A stretch of DNA of 64,000 nt, from assembly GCA_031400505.1 (NCBI GenBank), contig JANNPZ010000063.1:1-64000 (forward strand). Direction: 5' to 3'. Both the position numbers and the translations under genes were made by a program. The notes under the pieces were generated by a model. That model worked only from the letters and a program-made list of their open reading frames with translations, was not told the origin of the DNA and did not search any database. Shown in pieces: positions 24,763 through 34,499 of this stretch; the first letter of the stretch is position 1, and the number at the start of each line of letters is the position of its first letter. Source of the DNA: JAIYDJ01 sp031400505. GTDB taxonomy: Bacteria > Pseudomonadota > Alphaproteobacteria > Rhodobacterales > Rhodobacteraceae.

Positions 24763-26481
24763 ATGGCACGGATTCTGATCACATCAGCCATCCCCTATAT
24801 CAACGGGATCAAGCACTTGGGCAACCTTGTGGGCAGCCAGCTGCCTGCCGACCTTTACGCCCGTTACATGCGCGCACGTGGGCACGAGGTGATGTTCATC
24901 TGCGCCACAGACGAACATGGCACGCCCGCCGAACTGGCCGCCGCCAAGGCCGGCCAACCTGTCGATGTGTTCTGCGCCCAGATGCATGCGGTACAGGCCG
25001 AAATTGCGCGCGGGTTCCGGTTGTCCTTCGATCATTTCGGCCGGTCGTCCTCGCCGCGCAACCACGTGCTGACCCAGCACTTTGCCGGTGCCCTTGACCG
25101 GGCCGGGCTGATTGCCGAAGTCATGGAAAAGCAAGTCTATTCCATCGACGACGCCCGGTTTCTGCCCGACCGCTACATCACGGGCACCTGCCCGAACTGC
25201 GGCTATACCGCAGCCCGTGGCGATCAGTGCGAAAACTGCACCAAGCAGCTGGACCCGACCGACCTGATCAACCCGCGCTCTGCCATCTCGGGGTCAACCA
25301 ACCTCGAGGTGCGCGAGACTAAGCACCTGTTCCTGCGCCAACGCTCTTTGCGCAACCAGCTTGCGGCATGGATCGACAGCAAGACCGACTGGCCGATCCT
25401 GACCACCTCGATTGCCCGCAAATGGCTGAATGACGGCGACGGATTGCAAGACCGTGGCATTACCCGCGACCTGCATTGGGGCGTGCCCGTGCGAAAGGGC
25501 ACCGAAGACTGGCCGGGGATGGAGGGCAAGGTCTTCTACGTCTGGTTCGACGCCCCGATCGAATACATCGCAGCCACCGCCGAATGGGCCGACGCGCATG
25601 GCCTGCCCGATGCGGCATGGCAACGCTGGTGGCGCACCGACATGGGGGCGTCGGACGTCCGCTATGTCCAGTTCATGGGCAAGGACAACGTGCCTTTCCA
25701 TACCCTGTCGTTCCCCGCAACGATCATGGGATCGGGCGAGCCGTGGAAGCTGGTCGACTACATCAAGTCGTTCAATTACCTCAATTATGACGGAGGCCAG
25801 TTCAGCACGTCGCAGGGTCGCGGCGTGTTCATGGATCAGGCACTGTCGATCCTTCCGGCGGATTACTGGCGCTGGTGGCTTTTGTCGCACGCCCCTGAAA
25901 GCAGCGACACCGAGTTTACCTGGGAGAATTTCCAGACCGCCGCCAACAAGGATCTGGCCGATGTGCTGGGCAACCTGGTAAGCCGGGTGACCAAATTCGC
26001 CGCTGCCAAGTTTGGCGACACTTTGCCTGCGGGCGGCACCTTTGGCGAGCGGGAGGCCAAGCTGGTTGCCGAGTTGACGGCGGGTTTGCGCGCCTACGAA
26101 ACGCTGATGGAGACGATGGAGGTGCGCAAAGCCGCCGCTGAACTGCGCGCGCTGTGGGTGTTGGGCAACGAATACCTGCAATCAGCGGCACCTTGGACCG
26201 TGGTGAAAACCGATCCCGAACGGGCAGGCGCGATGGTCCGGCTGGCAATGAACCTGATCAGGGTTTTTGCGGTGACCTCGGCCCCGTTCATCCCCGATGC
26301 CGCGGCCACCATGATGACAGCGCTGCACTGCGACGACTGGGCATGGCCCGATGATCTTGAGAAATCCTTGCAAACCCTGCCGCCAGGCCATGGATTTGCC
26401 GTGCCGGAAAATCTGTTCCGCAAGATCACGGATGAAGAACGCGCAGATTGGCAGATCAGGTTTTCGGGCATCCGGACCTAG
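24763..26481 (+). CDS. metG: Methionyl-tRNA synthetase
   Basis: 572 residues. The class I HIGH-type motif is in AIPYINGIKHLGNL, the zinc-binding Cys knuckles are CPNCGY and CENC near residues 143-160, and the KMSKS-type loop is FSTSQGRGVF. The anticodon-binding domain occupies roughly residues 400-550. It charges tRNA-Met. There is no C-terminal dimerisation (EMAP-like) domain. The start at 24763 gives the expected MARILITSA end. A strong hairpin terminator follows. Confidence 0.97.
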   Translation: MARILITSAIPYINGIKHLGNLVGSQLPADLYARYMRARGHEVMFICATDEHGTPAELAAAKAGQPVDVFCAQMHAVQAEIARGFRLSFDHFGRSSSPRNHVLTQHFAGALDRAGLIAEVMEKQVYSIDDARFLPDRYITGTCPNCGYTAARGDQCENCTKQLDPTDLINPRSAISGSTNLEVRETKHLFLRQRSLRNQLAAWIDSKTDWPILTTSIARKWLNDGDGLQDRGITRDLHWGVPVRKGTEDWPGMEGKVFYVWFDAPIEYIAATAEWADAHGLPDAAWQRWWRTDMGASDVRYVQFMGKDNVPFHTLSFPATIMGSGEPWKLVDYIKSFNYLNYDGGQFSTSQGRGVFMDQALSILPADYWRWWLLSHAPESSDTEFTWENFQTAANKDLADVLGNLVSRVTKFAAAKFGDTLPAGGTFGEREAKLVAELTAGLRAYETLMETMEVRKAAAELRALWVLGNEYLQSAAPWTVVKTDPERAGAMVRLAMNLIRVFAVTSAPFIPDAAATMMTALHCDDWAWPDDLEKSLQTLPPGHGFAVPENLFRKITDEERADWQIRFSGIRT

Positions 26482-26492
26482 ACCGGAAATGC

Positions 26493-26520
26493 AAAACGGC
26501 GGCCCAAGGGCCGCCGTTTT
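26493..26520. terminator. Bidirectional intrinsic terminator between metG and carD
   Basis: A perfect 13-base-pair stem, AAAACGGCGGCCC / GGGCCGCCGTTTT, with a two-base loop. It ends in T on the plus strand and equally on the minus strand, so it can serve both convergent genes. Confidence 0.9.
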
Positions 26521-26535
26521 CTGAATGTGCCCTGA

Positions 26536-27045
26536 TCACGCCGCGCGGCTGATCAAAACGGCACCAACCGTCTTTTGCGCGCCCGCCTCGTCCACCCCGG
26601 CCACAGCGGCCACTTCGCGGGTCAGACGCTCGAGTGCGGCCTCGTACAGTTGACGCTCGGAATAGCTTTGCTCGCGCTGATCGTCCGTGCGGTACAGATC
26701 GCGCACCACCTCGGCAATCGCCATCAGGTCGCCCGAGTTGATCTTCTGTTCATATTCCTGCGCCCGCCGCGACCACATCGCACGTTTTACGCGGGCCTTG
26801 CCCTTCAGTGTGTCCAGTGCCTTGGTCACCACATCTGGTGATGACAGGCCGCGCATCCCGATTTCAGTCGCTTTGTGCGTTGGAACGCGCAGCGTCATCT
26901 TGTCTTTTTCGAACGAGATCACAAACAACTCGAGCGACAAGCCGGCAATCTCCTGTTCTTCGATCGACAGGATGCGGCCCACGCCGTGGGCTGGGTAGAC
27001 AACGAATTCGTTGGGACGGAATTCGGGCTTTCTAGACTTGTTCAT
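26536..27045 (-). CDS. carD: CarD-family transcription regulator
   Basis: 169 residues. The N-terminal RNA polymerase-interacting domain (about 8-65) has FVVYPAHGVGRILSIEEQEI; the C-terminal helical DNA-interacting part follows, with KRAMWSRRAQEYEQKINSGD. CarD binds the RNA polymerase beta subunit and stabilises open complexes at rRNA and other promoters. It lies downstream of fdxA on the same strand, 285 bases away. That gap holds AT-rich sequence likely to contain its promoter. Confidence 0.95.
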   Translation of the reverse strand: MNKSRKPEFRPNEFVVYPAHGVGRILSIEEQEIAGLSLELFVISFEKDKMTLRVPTHKATEIGMRGLSSPDVVTKALDTLKGKARVKRAMWSRRAQEYEQKINSGDLMAIAEVVRDLYRTDDQREQSYSERQLYEAALERLTREVAAVAGVDEAGAQKTVGAVLISRAA

Positions 27046-27330
27046 TCAGTCGCTTCCTCGGTTGGCAGCCGTTGTTTTTGCACCGAAAATCCACCGATCG
27101 TCGCAATGTGCCACGCCGACAGTCTTCGCGTTTAGGGTGAATACCAGCACTCAGGCGAGCAGCACTGAGAGCATGTAGTGGTGTCCTTGGTTTCTTGTAA
27201 CAATTGTGTAGCACAAAAATGGCGCAAATCCAACCCGGCTATCGGGCTGCAAATCATGCGTTTCAAAAGTAATTTCAAAGATCTGCCGCTACTGCGTCAA
27301 ATTTGTGACAAATGCCGCCCGAATCAGTCG

Positions 27331-27669
27331 TCATCCACCGGCGCCAGGCTCTTCCGAAAAGTACTTCTCTAGCTTGCCTGTTTCGCCATCCCGTGCCTCT
27401 GCATCGGGCATCATGTCTTTCTTGGTGACGATCACCGGCCACATCAGCGAATATTTGCGGTTGAACGTGACCCATTTCTCCATGTCGGGCTCGGTATCGG
27501 GGCGGATCGCATCGGCCGGGCATTCCGGTTCACAGACGCCGCAATCGATGCATTCATCCGGATGAATAACCAGCATGTTTTCGCCCTCGTAAAAACAGTC
27601 CACAGGGCACACTTCGACGCAGTCGGTGTATTTGCAGGCAATGCAGTTGTCGATCACCACATAGGTCAT
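27331..27669 (-). CDS. fdxA: Seven-iron ferredoxin FdxA
   Basis: 112 residues. Cys9, Cys17 and Cys50 should hold a [3Fe-4S] cluster, and Cys21, Cys40, Cys43 and Cys46 a [4Fe-4S] cluster; this spacing is the Azotobacter-type 7Fe ferredoxin pattern shifted by one residue. The C-terminal extension with YSLMWPVIVTKKDMMPDAE is also typical. It carries electrons at low potential. It comes before carD in transcription order, a common alphaproteobacterial pairing. Confidence 0.95.
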   Translation of the reverse strand: MTYVVIDNCIACKYTDCVEVCPVDCFYEGENMLVIHPDECIDCGVCEPECPADAIRPDTEPDMEKWVTFNRKYSLMWPVIVTKKDMMPDAEARDGETGKLEKYFSEEPGAGG

Positions 27670-27717
27670 GGCTGGTCCGTCCGTTATTTCGACCCCTAGC
27701 TAGGGCAGTCGGCCCGA

Positions 27718-28032
27718 TCATTCAAGCGGCCTTGGCGTCACGTCGAGGTCAACATACAGCATCGCGGCCAGGGTGGCTGGTCCGCGCCTTTCGGCCAGAT
27801 CGACGACGCGAATGAGGCGGATGACATTGGCCTGCGGAAAGGTCAGAACATCGCCCACCGCGATGGCGTGGCCGGGTTTCGATGTGCGTTGGCCGTTGAC
27901 CCGCAGTTTGCCCTTGTCCACGACCTCTGCCGCAATGGCACGCGATCGAAAAAAACGTGCCTGAAACAGCCACTTGTCCAGCCGTTCTTTGGGCTGGACG
28001 GCAGGGTTGACTGGCGCGCCCTTCCCCGCCAA
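27718..28032 (-). CDS. S4-domain RNA-binding protein (Hsp15-like)
   Basis: 104 residues. The S4 fold spans about residues 16-75, with RLDKWLFQARFFRSRAIAAEVVDKGKLRVNG. Hsp15-like members bind stalled 50S-peptidyl-tRNA complexes. The only sensible start is a TTG that follows the helicase stop with no bases between, so translation is coupled to the helicase gene. The order helicase, S4 protein, then fdxA/carD is common in Rhodobacterales. Confidence 0.9.
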   Translation of the reverse strand: MAGKGAPVNPAVQPKERLDKWLFQARFFRSRAIAAEVVDKGKLRVNGQRTSKPGHAIAVGDVLTFPQANVIRLIRVVDLAERRGPATLAAMLYVDLDVTPRPLE

Positions 28033-31000
28033 TCAGATCTTGTTGCGCAGCGCAGCCAATACTGCAAACGGGCTGTCCGGGTCGATCGGTTTTTCAGGAC
28101 GGGGCGGGCGAGCTTCGTATATCTTCTTGTCGCGCGGCGCGTCCTTTGGGCCACGATCACTGCGATCAAACTTTCCGGCGGGCTTGCCACCCTTGGGTTT
28201 GAAGTTGTCGCGATCACGGCGTTCGCCCTGGGGCCGGTCTGACTGGGGCCGGTCCTGCTTTGGCCGGTCCTGCTGTGGCCGGTCGTCGTTCTGCCGAGGC
28301 GCGTGTTCCGTCGTAGCAGCCGCCACGTCGGCAACGACCGCCGGTTGATCCGGGCGCTGCGCGGTATATGGACGGGGGCCGCGATCATGACGCGGGCCAC
28401 GGTCTTGACGCGGGCCACGATCCTGACGGGCACCACGATCCGGATGTGGCGCGCGGTCGGGCTGCGCCCCGTCCGGGCGCGGCGGGCGGGCGTTGCGTTC
28501 AGGACGCGGGGCGCGCGGCCTTGGTGCCCAAGTGAACGTGTAATACGCCTCCATTTCGGGCGGCAAAGCGGCGGCGGCGGCTGCGGCCGCCTCGGCCTCA
28601 GCGACCAGCGAGACTTCTTCGGGGATCGGCAAAACGGGCGCGTCGGGGTCAATGGGCGCCACGACAGGTTCGGGTTTTGCTTTTGCCCGTTCGGCCCGCA
28701 CGCCTGCATAGCCGAGCCCCCCCATCAGGCCCGCGAAGTGTTCAAGCGTCATGCCAGTGATTGACAGCATCTCGGGGCTGGCTTCAAAGCCGGCCTTGCT
28801 GTCGCGGGCGCGCACCAGATCGGCAAGCCGTTCCAGCATGTCGATGCGGATGGCGCGGCCACCAGCCGGGTGATAGCCGGCGAGCGTGTAGTGGCTTTTG
28901 GGAACCTCTGGCAGGTTCGGGATCGTCACCAGTCCGGGCGGCGGGCTTTCAGGGAACTCTTGCAACCCGTTGAACAGCGACCACAGCACCAGTCGCAACC
29001 GAGTCGGAGCCGGCTTCAACAAAGGTTGCAGGAAGATGGTGAACTGGCCAAACCGCACGCCATGCTTGCGCAACGCGCCGCGGGCGTCCTGGTCCAGCTC
29101 TTTGACGTCATTAGCCACCAGATCGCGCGGCAACACGCCCAGTCCTTCGGCCAGACGGAACGCAAATCCACGCGCCAGACCGACCAGCGTTTCGTCCCGG
29201 CCCATCGCCAGCAACGGCTCGAAATGCAGCGCAATCTTGCGGTCGATGAAATGCTGCATCCGGCGGCGCACTTTGTCGGCGACGTCCGGACCTGCTTCTT
29301 CGTCGACGAACACTTCGACTTGAGGGCGGGTAACTTCAGTGCCCTTGACGAGTTTGCCGACCGCGGTTGTTCCCCACATCAAGCCGCCTTGAGTGGTAAA
29401 ATCCATTTCGGTATCCGGCGCGTTGTAGAACCGGTCCGCGCGCAGATGGAATTCGGGTTTCAGCACCGCTTCGGCGGTCTGACGCAAGGTTCGCGCCTCA
29501 TCGGGGGACGAGGACGCATCCTGACGGAATCTGAAACCTTCGAGACGCCCGACCAACTCGCCGGATACCGTCACTTCACCCTTGTCATTCACCTCGGCCA
29601 CGAGGGTCTCCTTCTGTTTCAACCGCCGCAGCAGAACGGACGTGCGCCGGTCAACAAATCTTTGCGTCAAGGCTGCGTGCAATGCATCTGACAAGCGGTC
29701 TTCTACAGCCCGCGTCTCGCCCCGCCAATGACTTTCGTCCTCTACCCAGGATTTCCGCTGCGCAATGTAGGTCCAGGTGCGGATATACGCCAAACGCTTG
29801 GACAATGTATCGATGTCACCTTCGATCTTGTCGATCCTTTTGATTGCACGTGCCAGCCAGTCCGACGGAATGCGCCCGCCGCCCAAGCCGCGCCCGACGA
29901 GAAAGTCGAAGATGCGTTCCAGCAAGGTGGTGTGTTCCGAACCCGTGGCATTGCGGAAATCAGGGATTCGGCAGACGTCCCACAACAGTTGCACCCGTTT
30001 GGGGCTGGTCAGCTTGTCGCGCACCTCGGGGATCGCCGACAGCGCCTTCAGCGCCAGCACGTCATCGGCATCGCGCGCCCGGGTCAGCCATTCGTCCGAG
30101 GTCGGGTATTCGAGACTGCGGATCAGCCGTTCGGGCGAACCGAAATCCATCACATCGTTGCGCCACTGCAGTTTTCGCACCGGGGCGAAACGGTGCTGCT
30201 CGATCGCCTCCACCACCTCGTCGGCGAGAGGGCGCGCCTCGCCAGTCACGCCGAACGTGCCATTTTCAACATGCCGCCCCGCCCGCCCGGCGATCTGCGC
30301 AAGTTCCTGCGGGTTCAGCGCGCGCATCCGCCGGCCGTCAAATTTCACCGTTGAGGAAAACGCGACATGGTGAATGTCAAGGTTCAGGCCCATGCCGATG
30401 GCATCCGTCGCCACCAGATAGTCCACGTCGCCATTCTGATAAAGCGCCACCTGCGCGTTGCGCGTGCGGGGTGACAGCGCCCCCATCACAACGGCGCAGC
30501 CACCCTTTTGCCGGCGGATTAGTTCGGCAATGGCATAGACATTTTCAACCGAAAACCCCACGATGGCAGCCCGTGCGGGCATCCTGCTTATCTTTTTCGA
30601 ACCAGCGTAGGTCAGCGTCGAAAATCGCTCGCGCTTCATGAAGGTGACACCGGGGACCATGCTCGCAATCGCCGGACGCATGGTGTCTGACCCCAGAAAC
30701 ATCGTCTCGTGCAGCCCCCGCGCCTTCAGCAACCGCGCTGTAAACACATGTCCCCGGTCAGGGTCGCCGCAAAGCTGTATCTCGTCGATGGCCACGAAAT
30801 CTGCGCCGATTTCCAGTGGCATCGCCTCGACGGTACAGATCCAATAGGCGGTCCGGTCAGGGACGATTCGCTCTTCACCTGTCACAAGTGCCACCACCGA
30901 GGGGCCGCGCTGCGCCACGACCCGGTCATAAACCTCGCGCGCCAGCAGACGCAGCGGCAATCCGATGACCCCGGTGCGATGCGTCAGCATCCGTTCGATG

Positions 31001-31065
31001 GCAAAATGAGTCTTGCCGGTATTCGTCGGTCCCAGGACCGCCGTGACCCGAGGGGTCGCATCCAT
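28033..31065 (-). CDS. SUV3-like ATP-dependent RNA helicase with disordered basic tail
   Basis: 1010 residues. The Walker A motif is GPTNTGKTH at residue 12, the DExH-type box is IDEIQLCGD near residue 93, and the helicase C motif is IAGRAGRHVENGTFG near residue 262, matching SUV3/MgpS superfamily 2 helicases. The last 150 residues are low-complexity, with RQDRGPR-type and QDRP-type repeats likely to bind RNA. It probably unwinds structured RNA in degradation or ribosome work. The downstream S4 protein is coupled to it. Confidence 0.9.
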   Translation of the reverse strand: MDATPRVTAVLGPTNTGKTHFAIERMLTHRTGVIGLPLRLLAREVYDRVVAQRGPSVVALVTGEERIVPDRTAYWICTVEAMPLEIGADFVAIDEIQLCGDPDRGHVFTARLLKARGLHETMFLGSDTMRPAIASMVPGVTFMKRERFSTLTYAGSKKISRMPARAAIVGFSVENVYAIAELIRRQKGGCAVVMGALSPRTRNAQVALYQNGDVDYLVATDAIGMGLNLDIHHVAFSSTVKFDGRRMRALNPQELAQIAGRAGRHVENGTFGVTGEARPLADEVVEAIEQHRFAPVRKLQWRNDVMDFGSPERLIRSLEYPTSDEWLTRARDADDVLALKALSAIPEVRDKLTSPKRVQLLWDVCRIPDFRNATGSEHTTLLERIFDFLVGRGLGGGRIPSDWLARAIKRIDKIEGDIDTLSKRLAYIRTWTYIAQRKSWVEDESHWRGETRAVEDRLSDALHAALTQRFVDRRTSVLLRRLKQKETLVAEVNDKGEVTVSGELVGRLEGFRFRQDASSSPDEARTLRQTAEAVLKPEFHLRADRFYNAPDTEMDFTTQGGLMWGTTAVGKLVKGTEVTRPQVEVFVDEEAGPDVADKVRRRMQHFIDRKIALHFEPLLAMGRDETLVGLARGFAFRLAEGLGVLPRDLVANDVKELDQDARGALRKHGVRFGQFTIFLQPLLKPAPTRLRLVLWSLFNGLQEFPESPPPGLVTIPNLPEVPKSHYTLAGYHPAGGRAIRIDMLERLADLVRARDSKAGFEASPEMLSITGMTLEHFAGLMGGLGYAGVRAERAKAKPEPVVAPIDPDAPVLPIPEEVSLVAEAEAAAAAAAALPPEMEAYYTFTWAPRPRAPRPERNARPPRPDGAQPDRAPHPDRGARQDRGPRQDRGPRHDRGPRPYTAQRPDQPAVVADVAAATTEHAPRQNDDRPQQDRPKQDRPQSDRPQGERRDRDNFKPKGGKPAGKFDRSDRGPKDAPRDKKIYEARPPRPEKPIDPDSPFAVLAALRNKI

Positions 31066-31074
31066 GATCGTTGC

Positions 31075-31635
31075 CTACAGGTCCTGCCCAGCGACGGCTT
31101 TTTCCAGCCTCTCCACGGAGTCCTTTACGTCGTTCATGTGCGGATTGATAGCAAGAGCCGAGCGGTAGACTTCCAGCGCCTTTTCCGGTTGGTCCAACTG
31201 TTCAAAAATCATGCCCAACCCGGCCAAAGCGCCGAAGTGACGCGGATTGAGCGTCAGAACCCTGCCGATATCACTGATGGAAGGCCCGAATTCGCCGGCC
31301 TGGAAATAGGCAGTTGCCCGTGCATTCCAGCCTTCTGCAAACTCGGGGGCATGGTCGGTCAGGGCCGTCAGATGTTCCACAGCCACATCCGGCATGCCTT
31401 CTGCCATCGCCCTGCGCCCACGCTCCAACAGAAGGTCCATCGCGGCAGAGCCGGATTTAGACCATTCGATCCAGATTTCCCGTTCAATCTTGTCGGCTTC
31501 GCGAGTGTCAGCCGCAGGCAGACGCTCAAAAAGCTCGTCGAGCGCGGCGGTTTGTGCACCAGCGCCACTTGCCGCAAGAAAAATCGCGACAAATGCCGCT
31601 ACGAGACGATTGTGCATTCGAGCGTTGGCTTTCAT
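31075..31635 (-). CDS. Secreted TPR protein
   Basis: 186 residues with a signal peptide (about 7-28, LVAAFVAIFLAASGAGAQ) and three TPR-like repeats from about residue 75, such as AEGWNARATAYFQAGEF, HFGALAGLGMIFEQLDQ and PEKALEVYRSALAINPH. It probably acts as a periplasmic scaffold. It ends nine bases before the helicase start on the same strand. Start is either 31635 or the Met at 31617. Confidence 0.85.
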   Translation of the reverse strand: MKANARMHNRLVAAFVAIFLAASGAGAQTAALDELFERLPAADTREADKIEREIWIEWSKSGSAAMDLLLERGRRAMAEGMPDVAVEHLTALTDHAPEFAEGWNARATAYFQAGEFGPSISDIGRVLTLNPRHFGALAGLGMIFEQLDQPEKALEVYRSALAINPHMNDVKDSVERLEKAVAGQDL

Positions 31636-31697
31636 AAAGTGAAGGTAACGTACGCGGCGGGAAAATCCACAGTCCCGTTTACACGATGGAGAGATGA

Positions 31698-31985
31698 ATG
31701 AGCAATGTGATCGCTGTGGCCCTCGCGGCCCTGAAGGGAAAGATGCCGAACGGGTTTGACGGGCTGGCCAAAGTGGTCATACCCGGCGAAGGCTCCATCA
31801 TCCTTGACGCAGAGGGCGCGCGTGAAGGGGACGACGACGCCGATGTGACGCTGACCGCCGCCGCGGATGTGTTTCAAGGAATTCTGTCGGGTGACACAAA
31901 TGCAACGATGGCCTTCATGACTGGCAAGTTGTCGGTCGATGGCAACATGGGCCTTGCGATGAAACTGGGCGCAGCACTGAGCTGA
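31698..31985 (+). CDS. SCP2 sterol-binding-domain protein
   Basis: 95 residues making up one SCP2-like lipid-binding domain, with FDGLAKVVIPGEGSIILD, DADVTLTAAADVFQGILSG and the closing MGLAMKLGAALS. It should bind a hydrophobic ligand such as an acyl-CoA. GGAGAG precedes the ATG. It is followed three bases later by an alpha/beta hydrolase gene, so the two may form a lipid-handling pair. Confidence 0.9.
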   Translation: MSNVIAVALAALKGKMPNGFDGLAKVVIPGEGSIILDAEGAREGDDDADVTLTAAADVFQGILSGDTNATMAFMTGKLSVDGNMGLAMKLGAALS

Positions 31986-31988
31986 CTT

Positions 31989-32924
31989 ATGCAGCCAGCG
32001 CCCTTCTATGCCGACATAGCCGACGGACCGGAAGGTGGGCGGGCTTGGTCGATTGCGACAGCAGATGGCCCGCAAATCCGCGTGGGCGTATGGAATGCCG
32101 GCGCCACGAAAGGCACGGTTCTGCTGTTGCCCGGACGCACGGAATATATCGAGAAGTATGGCCGTGCGGCAGGTGACCTCGCGCAGCGCGGCTATGCGAC
32201 CGTGGCGGTCGATTTCCGCGGACAAGGCCTCTCAAACCGCGCCTTGACGGATCCGATGGCCGGGCATGTGACCGACTTTGCTGAATTTCAACATGACGTC
32301 GATGCGGCAATGGGATTGATCGAACGGCTATCTCTGCCTGGTCCGCGCTATCTTATGTCGCATTCGATGGGGGGCTGCATCGCGTTGCGCGCCCTGACAC
32401 GCGGGTTGCGCGTGCAGGCAGCGGCGTTTTCGGCGCCGATGTGGGGCATCTCGATGGCGGCGTGGATGCGGCCCGTCGCACAGGTGTTGGCCTCGGCTGC
32501 GGCGCTGTTCAACATGACGCACAGATATGCGCCGGGATCTGCTGCCACCACCTATGTCCTGAATGCGCCATTCGAGGGCAATGTGCTGACCTCTGATCCA
32601 GATATGTGGGCCTACATGCAGCGCCAGGTCGCCAAGCATCCTGACCTTGCGCTGGGTGGGCCCAGCATGGGCTGGCTGCGCGCGGCAATGGCCGAGTGTA
32701 GCGCGCTGTCAATGATCGACAGCCCGTCCTATCCTGCATTCAGCGCGCTTGGGTTGGCGGAAAAGGTGGTTGACACCATGCCGATCCATGTGCGAATGGC
32801 GCGCTGGCCCGGCGGGCGGCTTGATCTCTATCAGGCGGCCGAACACGAAGTCATGATGGAAACCGCGTCAACCAGGTCGCGGTTTTTCGATGCAGCCGAC
32901 AGCTTGTTTCAGGCCAACGCCTGA
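31989..32924 (+). CDS. Alpha/beta hydrolase (lysophospholipase-like)
   Basis: 311 residues. The nucleophile elbow is SHSMGG near residue 120, preceded by LLLPGRTEYIEKYG and VDFRGQGLSNR, the pattern of monoacylglycerol lipase/lysophospholipase L2-type serine hydrolases. The catalytic His is probably in the AEHEVMME segment near the C-terminus. No signal peptide. It is paired with the SCP2-domain gene just upstream. Confidence 0.9.
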   Translation: MQPAPFYADIADGPEGGRAWSIATADGPQIRVGVWNAGATKGTVLLLPGRTEYIEKYGRAAGDLAQRGYATVAVDFRGQGLSNRALTDPMAGHVTDFAEFQHDVDAAMGLIERLSLPGPRYLMSHSMGGCIALRALTRGLRVQAAAFSAPMWGISMAAWMRPVAQVLASAAALFNMTHRYAPGSAATTYVLNAPFEGNVLTSDPDMWAYMQRQVAKHPDLALGGPSMGWLRAAMAECSALSMIDSPSYPAFSALGLAEKVVDTMPIHVRMARWPGGRLDLYQAAEHEVMMETASTRSRFFDAADSLFQANA

Positions 32925-32941
32925 GCCACGCCATCGGCCTG

Positions 32942-33667
32942 CTAGACGGTTATCTGGGTAAAACCGTCGCGCAGGGCCCGGCTCCAACCTTCGGACATCG
33001 CGCGAAACGCCTCATCGCCAGCCTCTATTCGCCTGCGAACGGACACCCGGCAGGCGTCTTTTTCGATCACGCACAGATCCAGCGGCATCCCGACCGACAA
33101 GTTTGACCGCAACGTGGAATCCATCGACAGCAATACGGCCTTCTGCGCATCAAGAAGGCCCGTCGAAGGTTTGACCACTCGGTCAAGAATTGGCTTGCCG
33201 TATTTGTGCTCGCCAATCTGCAGGAACGGCGTGTCTTCGGTCGCCTCGATGAAATTGCCTTCGGGATAAATCAGAAACAGCCGCATTTCGCCGCCCCGTC
33301 GCTGCCCCGCCACGATCATGCTGGCAGAGGCACCCTGGCGCATCGTGGCCAGTTTTTCATCAATCTCGACGCGCACCTTGCACATCATGTCGCCAACCAG
33401 CGCCGCCACTTTCAGCATCGTGGGGGCCTTCAGGATCGACGTGGCTTCCGTACTGTCAGGGTCGTCGATCGCTTCGCGCAGGCGTGCCATGGTGGTCTGG
33501 CTGACCGACAGCGAGCCTGCGGTCATGATGACGATCACGCGTTCGCCGGGGTCTTCGAAGAAATACATCTTGCGGTAGGTCGCGATGTTGTCGAGCCCGG
33601 CATTGGTGCGGGTATCGGACAGCAGAACCATCCCTTCGTTCAACAGAAGGCCAACGCAGTATGTCAC
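32942..33667 (-). CDS. Anbu-type proteasome-like peptidase
   Basis: 241 residues from a GTG at 33667 with GGGAGG six bases upstream. The mature N-terminus is predicted to be Thr2 (TYCVGLLL), with Asp18 and Lys33 completing a proteasome-like catalytic triad. Later segments such as GKPILDRVV and LSMDSTLRSNLSVG match the Anbu family (ancestral beta subunit). It is the last gene of a four-gene operon with a transglutaminase-like protein, an alpha-E protein and a circularly permuted ATP-grasp protein, the set by which Anbu is usually recognised. Confidence 0.93.
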   Translation of the reverse strand: MTYCVGLLLNEGMVLLSDTRTNAGLDNIATYRKMYFFEDPGERVIVIMTAGSLSVSQTTMARLREAIDDPDSTEATSILKAPTMLKVAALVGDMMCKVRVEIDEKLATMRQGASASMIVAGQRRGGEMRLFLIYPEGNFIEATEDTPFLQIGEHKYGKPILDRVVKPSTGLLDAQKAVLLSMDSTLRSNLSVGMPLDLCVIEKDACRVSVRRRIEAGDEAFRAMSEGWSRALRDGFTQITV

Positions 33668-33695
33668 GACTCGCCTCCCAAACTCTGCCGTGACC

Positions 33696-34499
33696 CTATT
33701 GCTGGTCCGACAGGACCGCAACCGTCACGTCAAGGCTTTCCTGTCCCTGCCCGCGCGACACCCCGCGAATCGGAGCCGCATCTTGGGCGTCAAGTCCCGA
33801 CCCCAACCGGATATAGCGGTCATCCGGGCAGCACTGGTTGGCCGGATCAAACCCGACCCAGCCCAGGCCCGTCACATGCAATTCGGCCCAGGCATGTGCT
33901 GCATCCGACTTCTGATCGGTGACCAGCAGATAGCCGGAAACATATCGCGCCGGAATTCCCGCGTGGCGGGCGGCAGAAATCAGGACATGGGCATGGTCCT
34001 GACATACCCCTTCGCCCTGCGCCAAAGCTTCGGCGGCAGTGGTTTGCGCCTTGGTCGAACCGGGGCGATACATGATGGCCTCGGCCACGGCATCCGACAA
34101 GGCATGTGCCGCCGCGAGCGGATTTTCGGCCGCCGACGCAAGATCGGCCAACGCCATGATCGCCACATCGGCCCGCGTCGCCGCGGTATCGTTCAGATAG
34201 CAGTCCGGCGTCACCAATTCCCGGTGGCCACGCAGCACCCCCACCAGATCGCGCGTTTCAACCGTGCCGCGCACCCGCACCTCGATTTCGGACACCGGCC
34301 CGGGCACGGTCCAGCCGTGCACCTGATCACCGGCCCCATCACGAAAGCTGCCACCCTCCAACCCGCCGGTGACCGTGATCGACCAGTTCAACGCCCGTTG
34401 TCCATCGAACTTTGACGGGGTCAGCCGATGACTTTGCACCACCCCGCGGACAGGACGGTCGTAGACATAGCGGGTAAGGTGATCGACCATCAGCAGCAT
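33696..34499 (-). CDS. Transglutaminase-like cysteine peptidase of the Anbu cluster
   Basis: 267 residues. An N-terminal beta domain (RYVYDRPVRGVVQSHRL) precedes the transglutaminase-like core with catalytic Cys in GEGVCQDHAH (near 175), His in AAHAWAEL and Asp in GFDPANQC. Such proteins usually cleave or transfer amide bonds. It overlaps the alpha-E gene by one base and ends 28 bases before the Anbu start. Confidence 0.93.
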   Translation of the reverse strand: MLLMVDHLTRYVYDRPVRGVVQSHRLTPSKFDGQRALNWSITVTGGLEGGSFRDGAGDQVHGWTVPGPVSEIEVRVRGTVETRDLVGVLRGHRELVTPDCYLNDTAATRADVAIMALADLASAAENPLAAAHALSDAVAEAIMYRPGSTKAQTTAAEALAQGEGVCQDHAHVLISAARHAGIPARYVSGYLLVTDQKSDAAHAWAELHVTGLGWVGFDPANQCCPDDRYIRLGSGLDAQDAAPIRGVSRGQGQESLDVTVAVLSDQQ

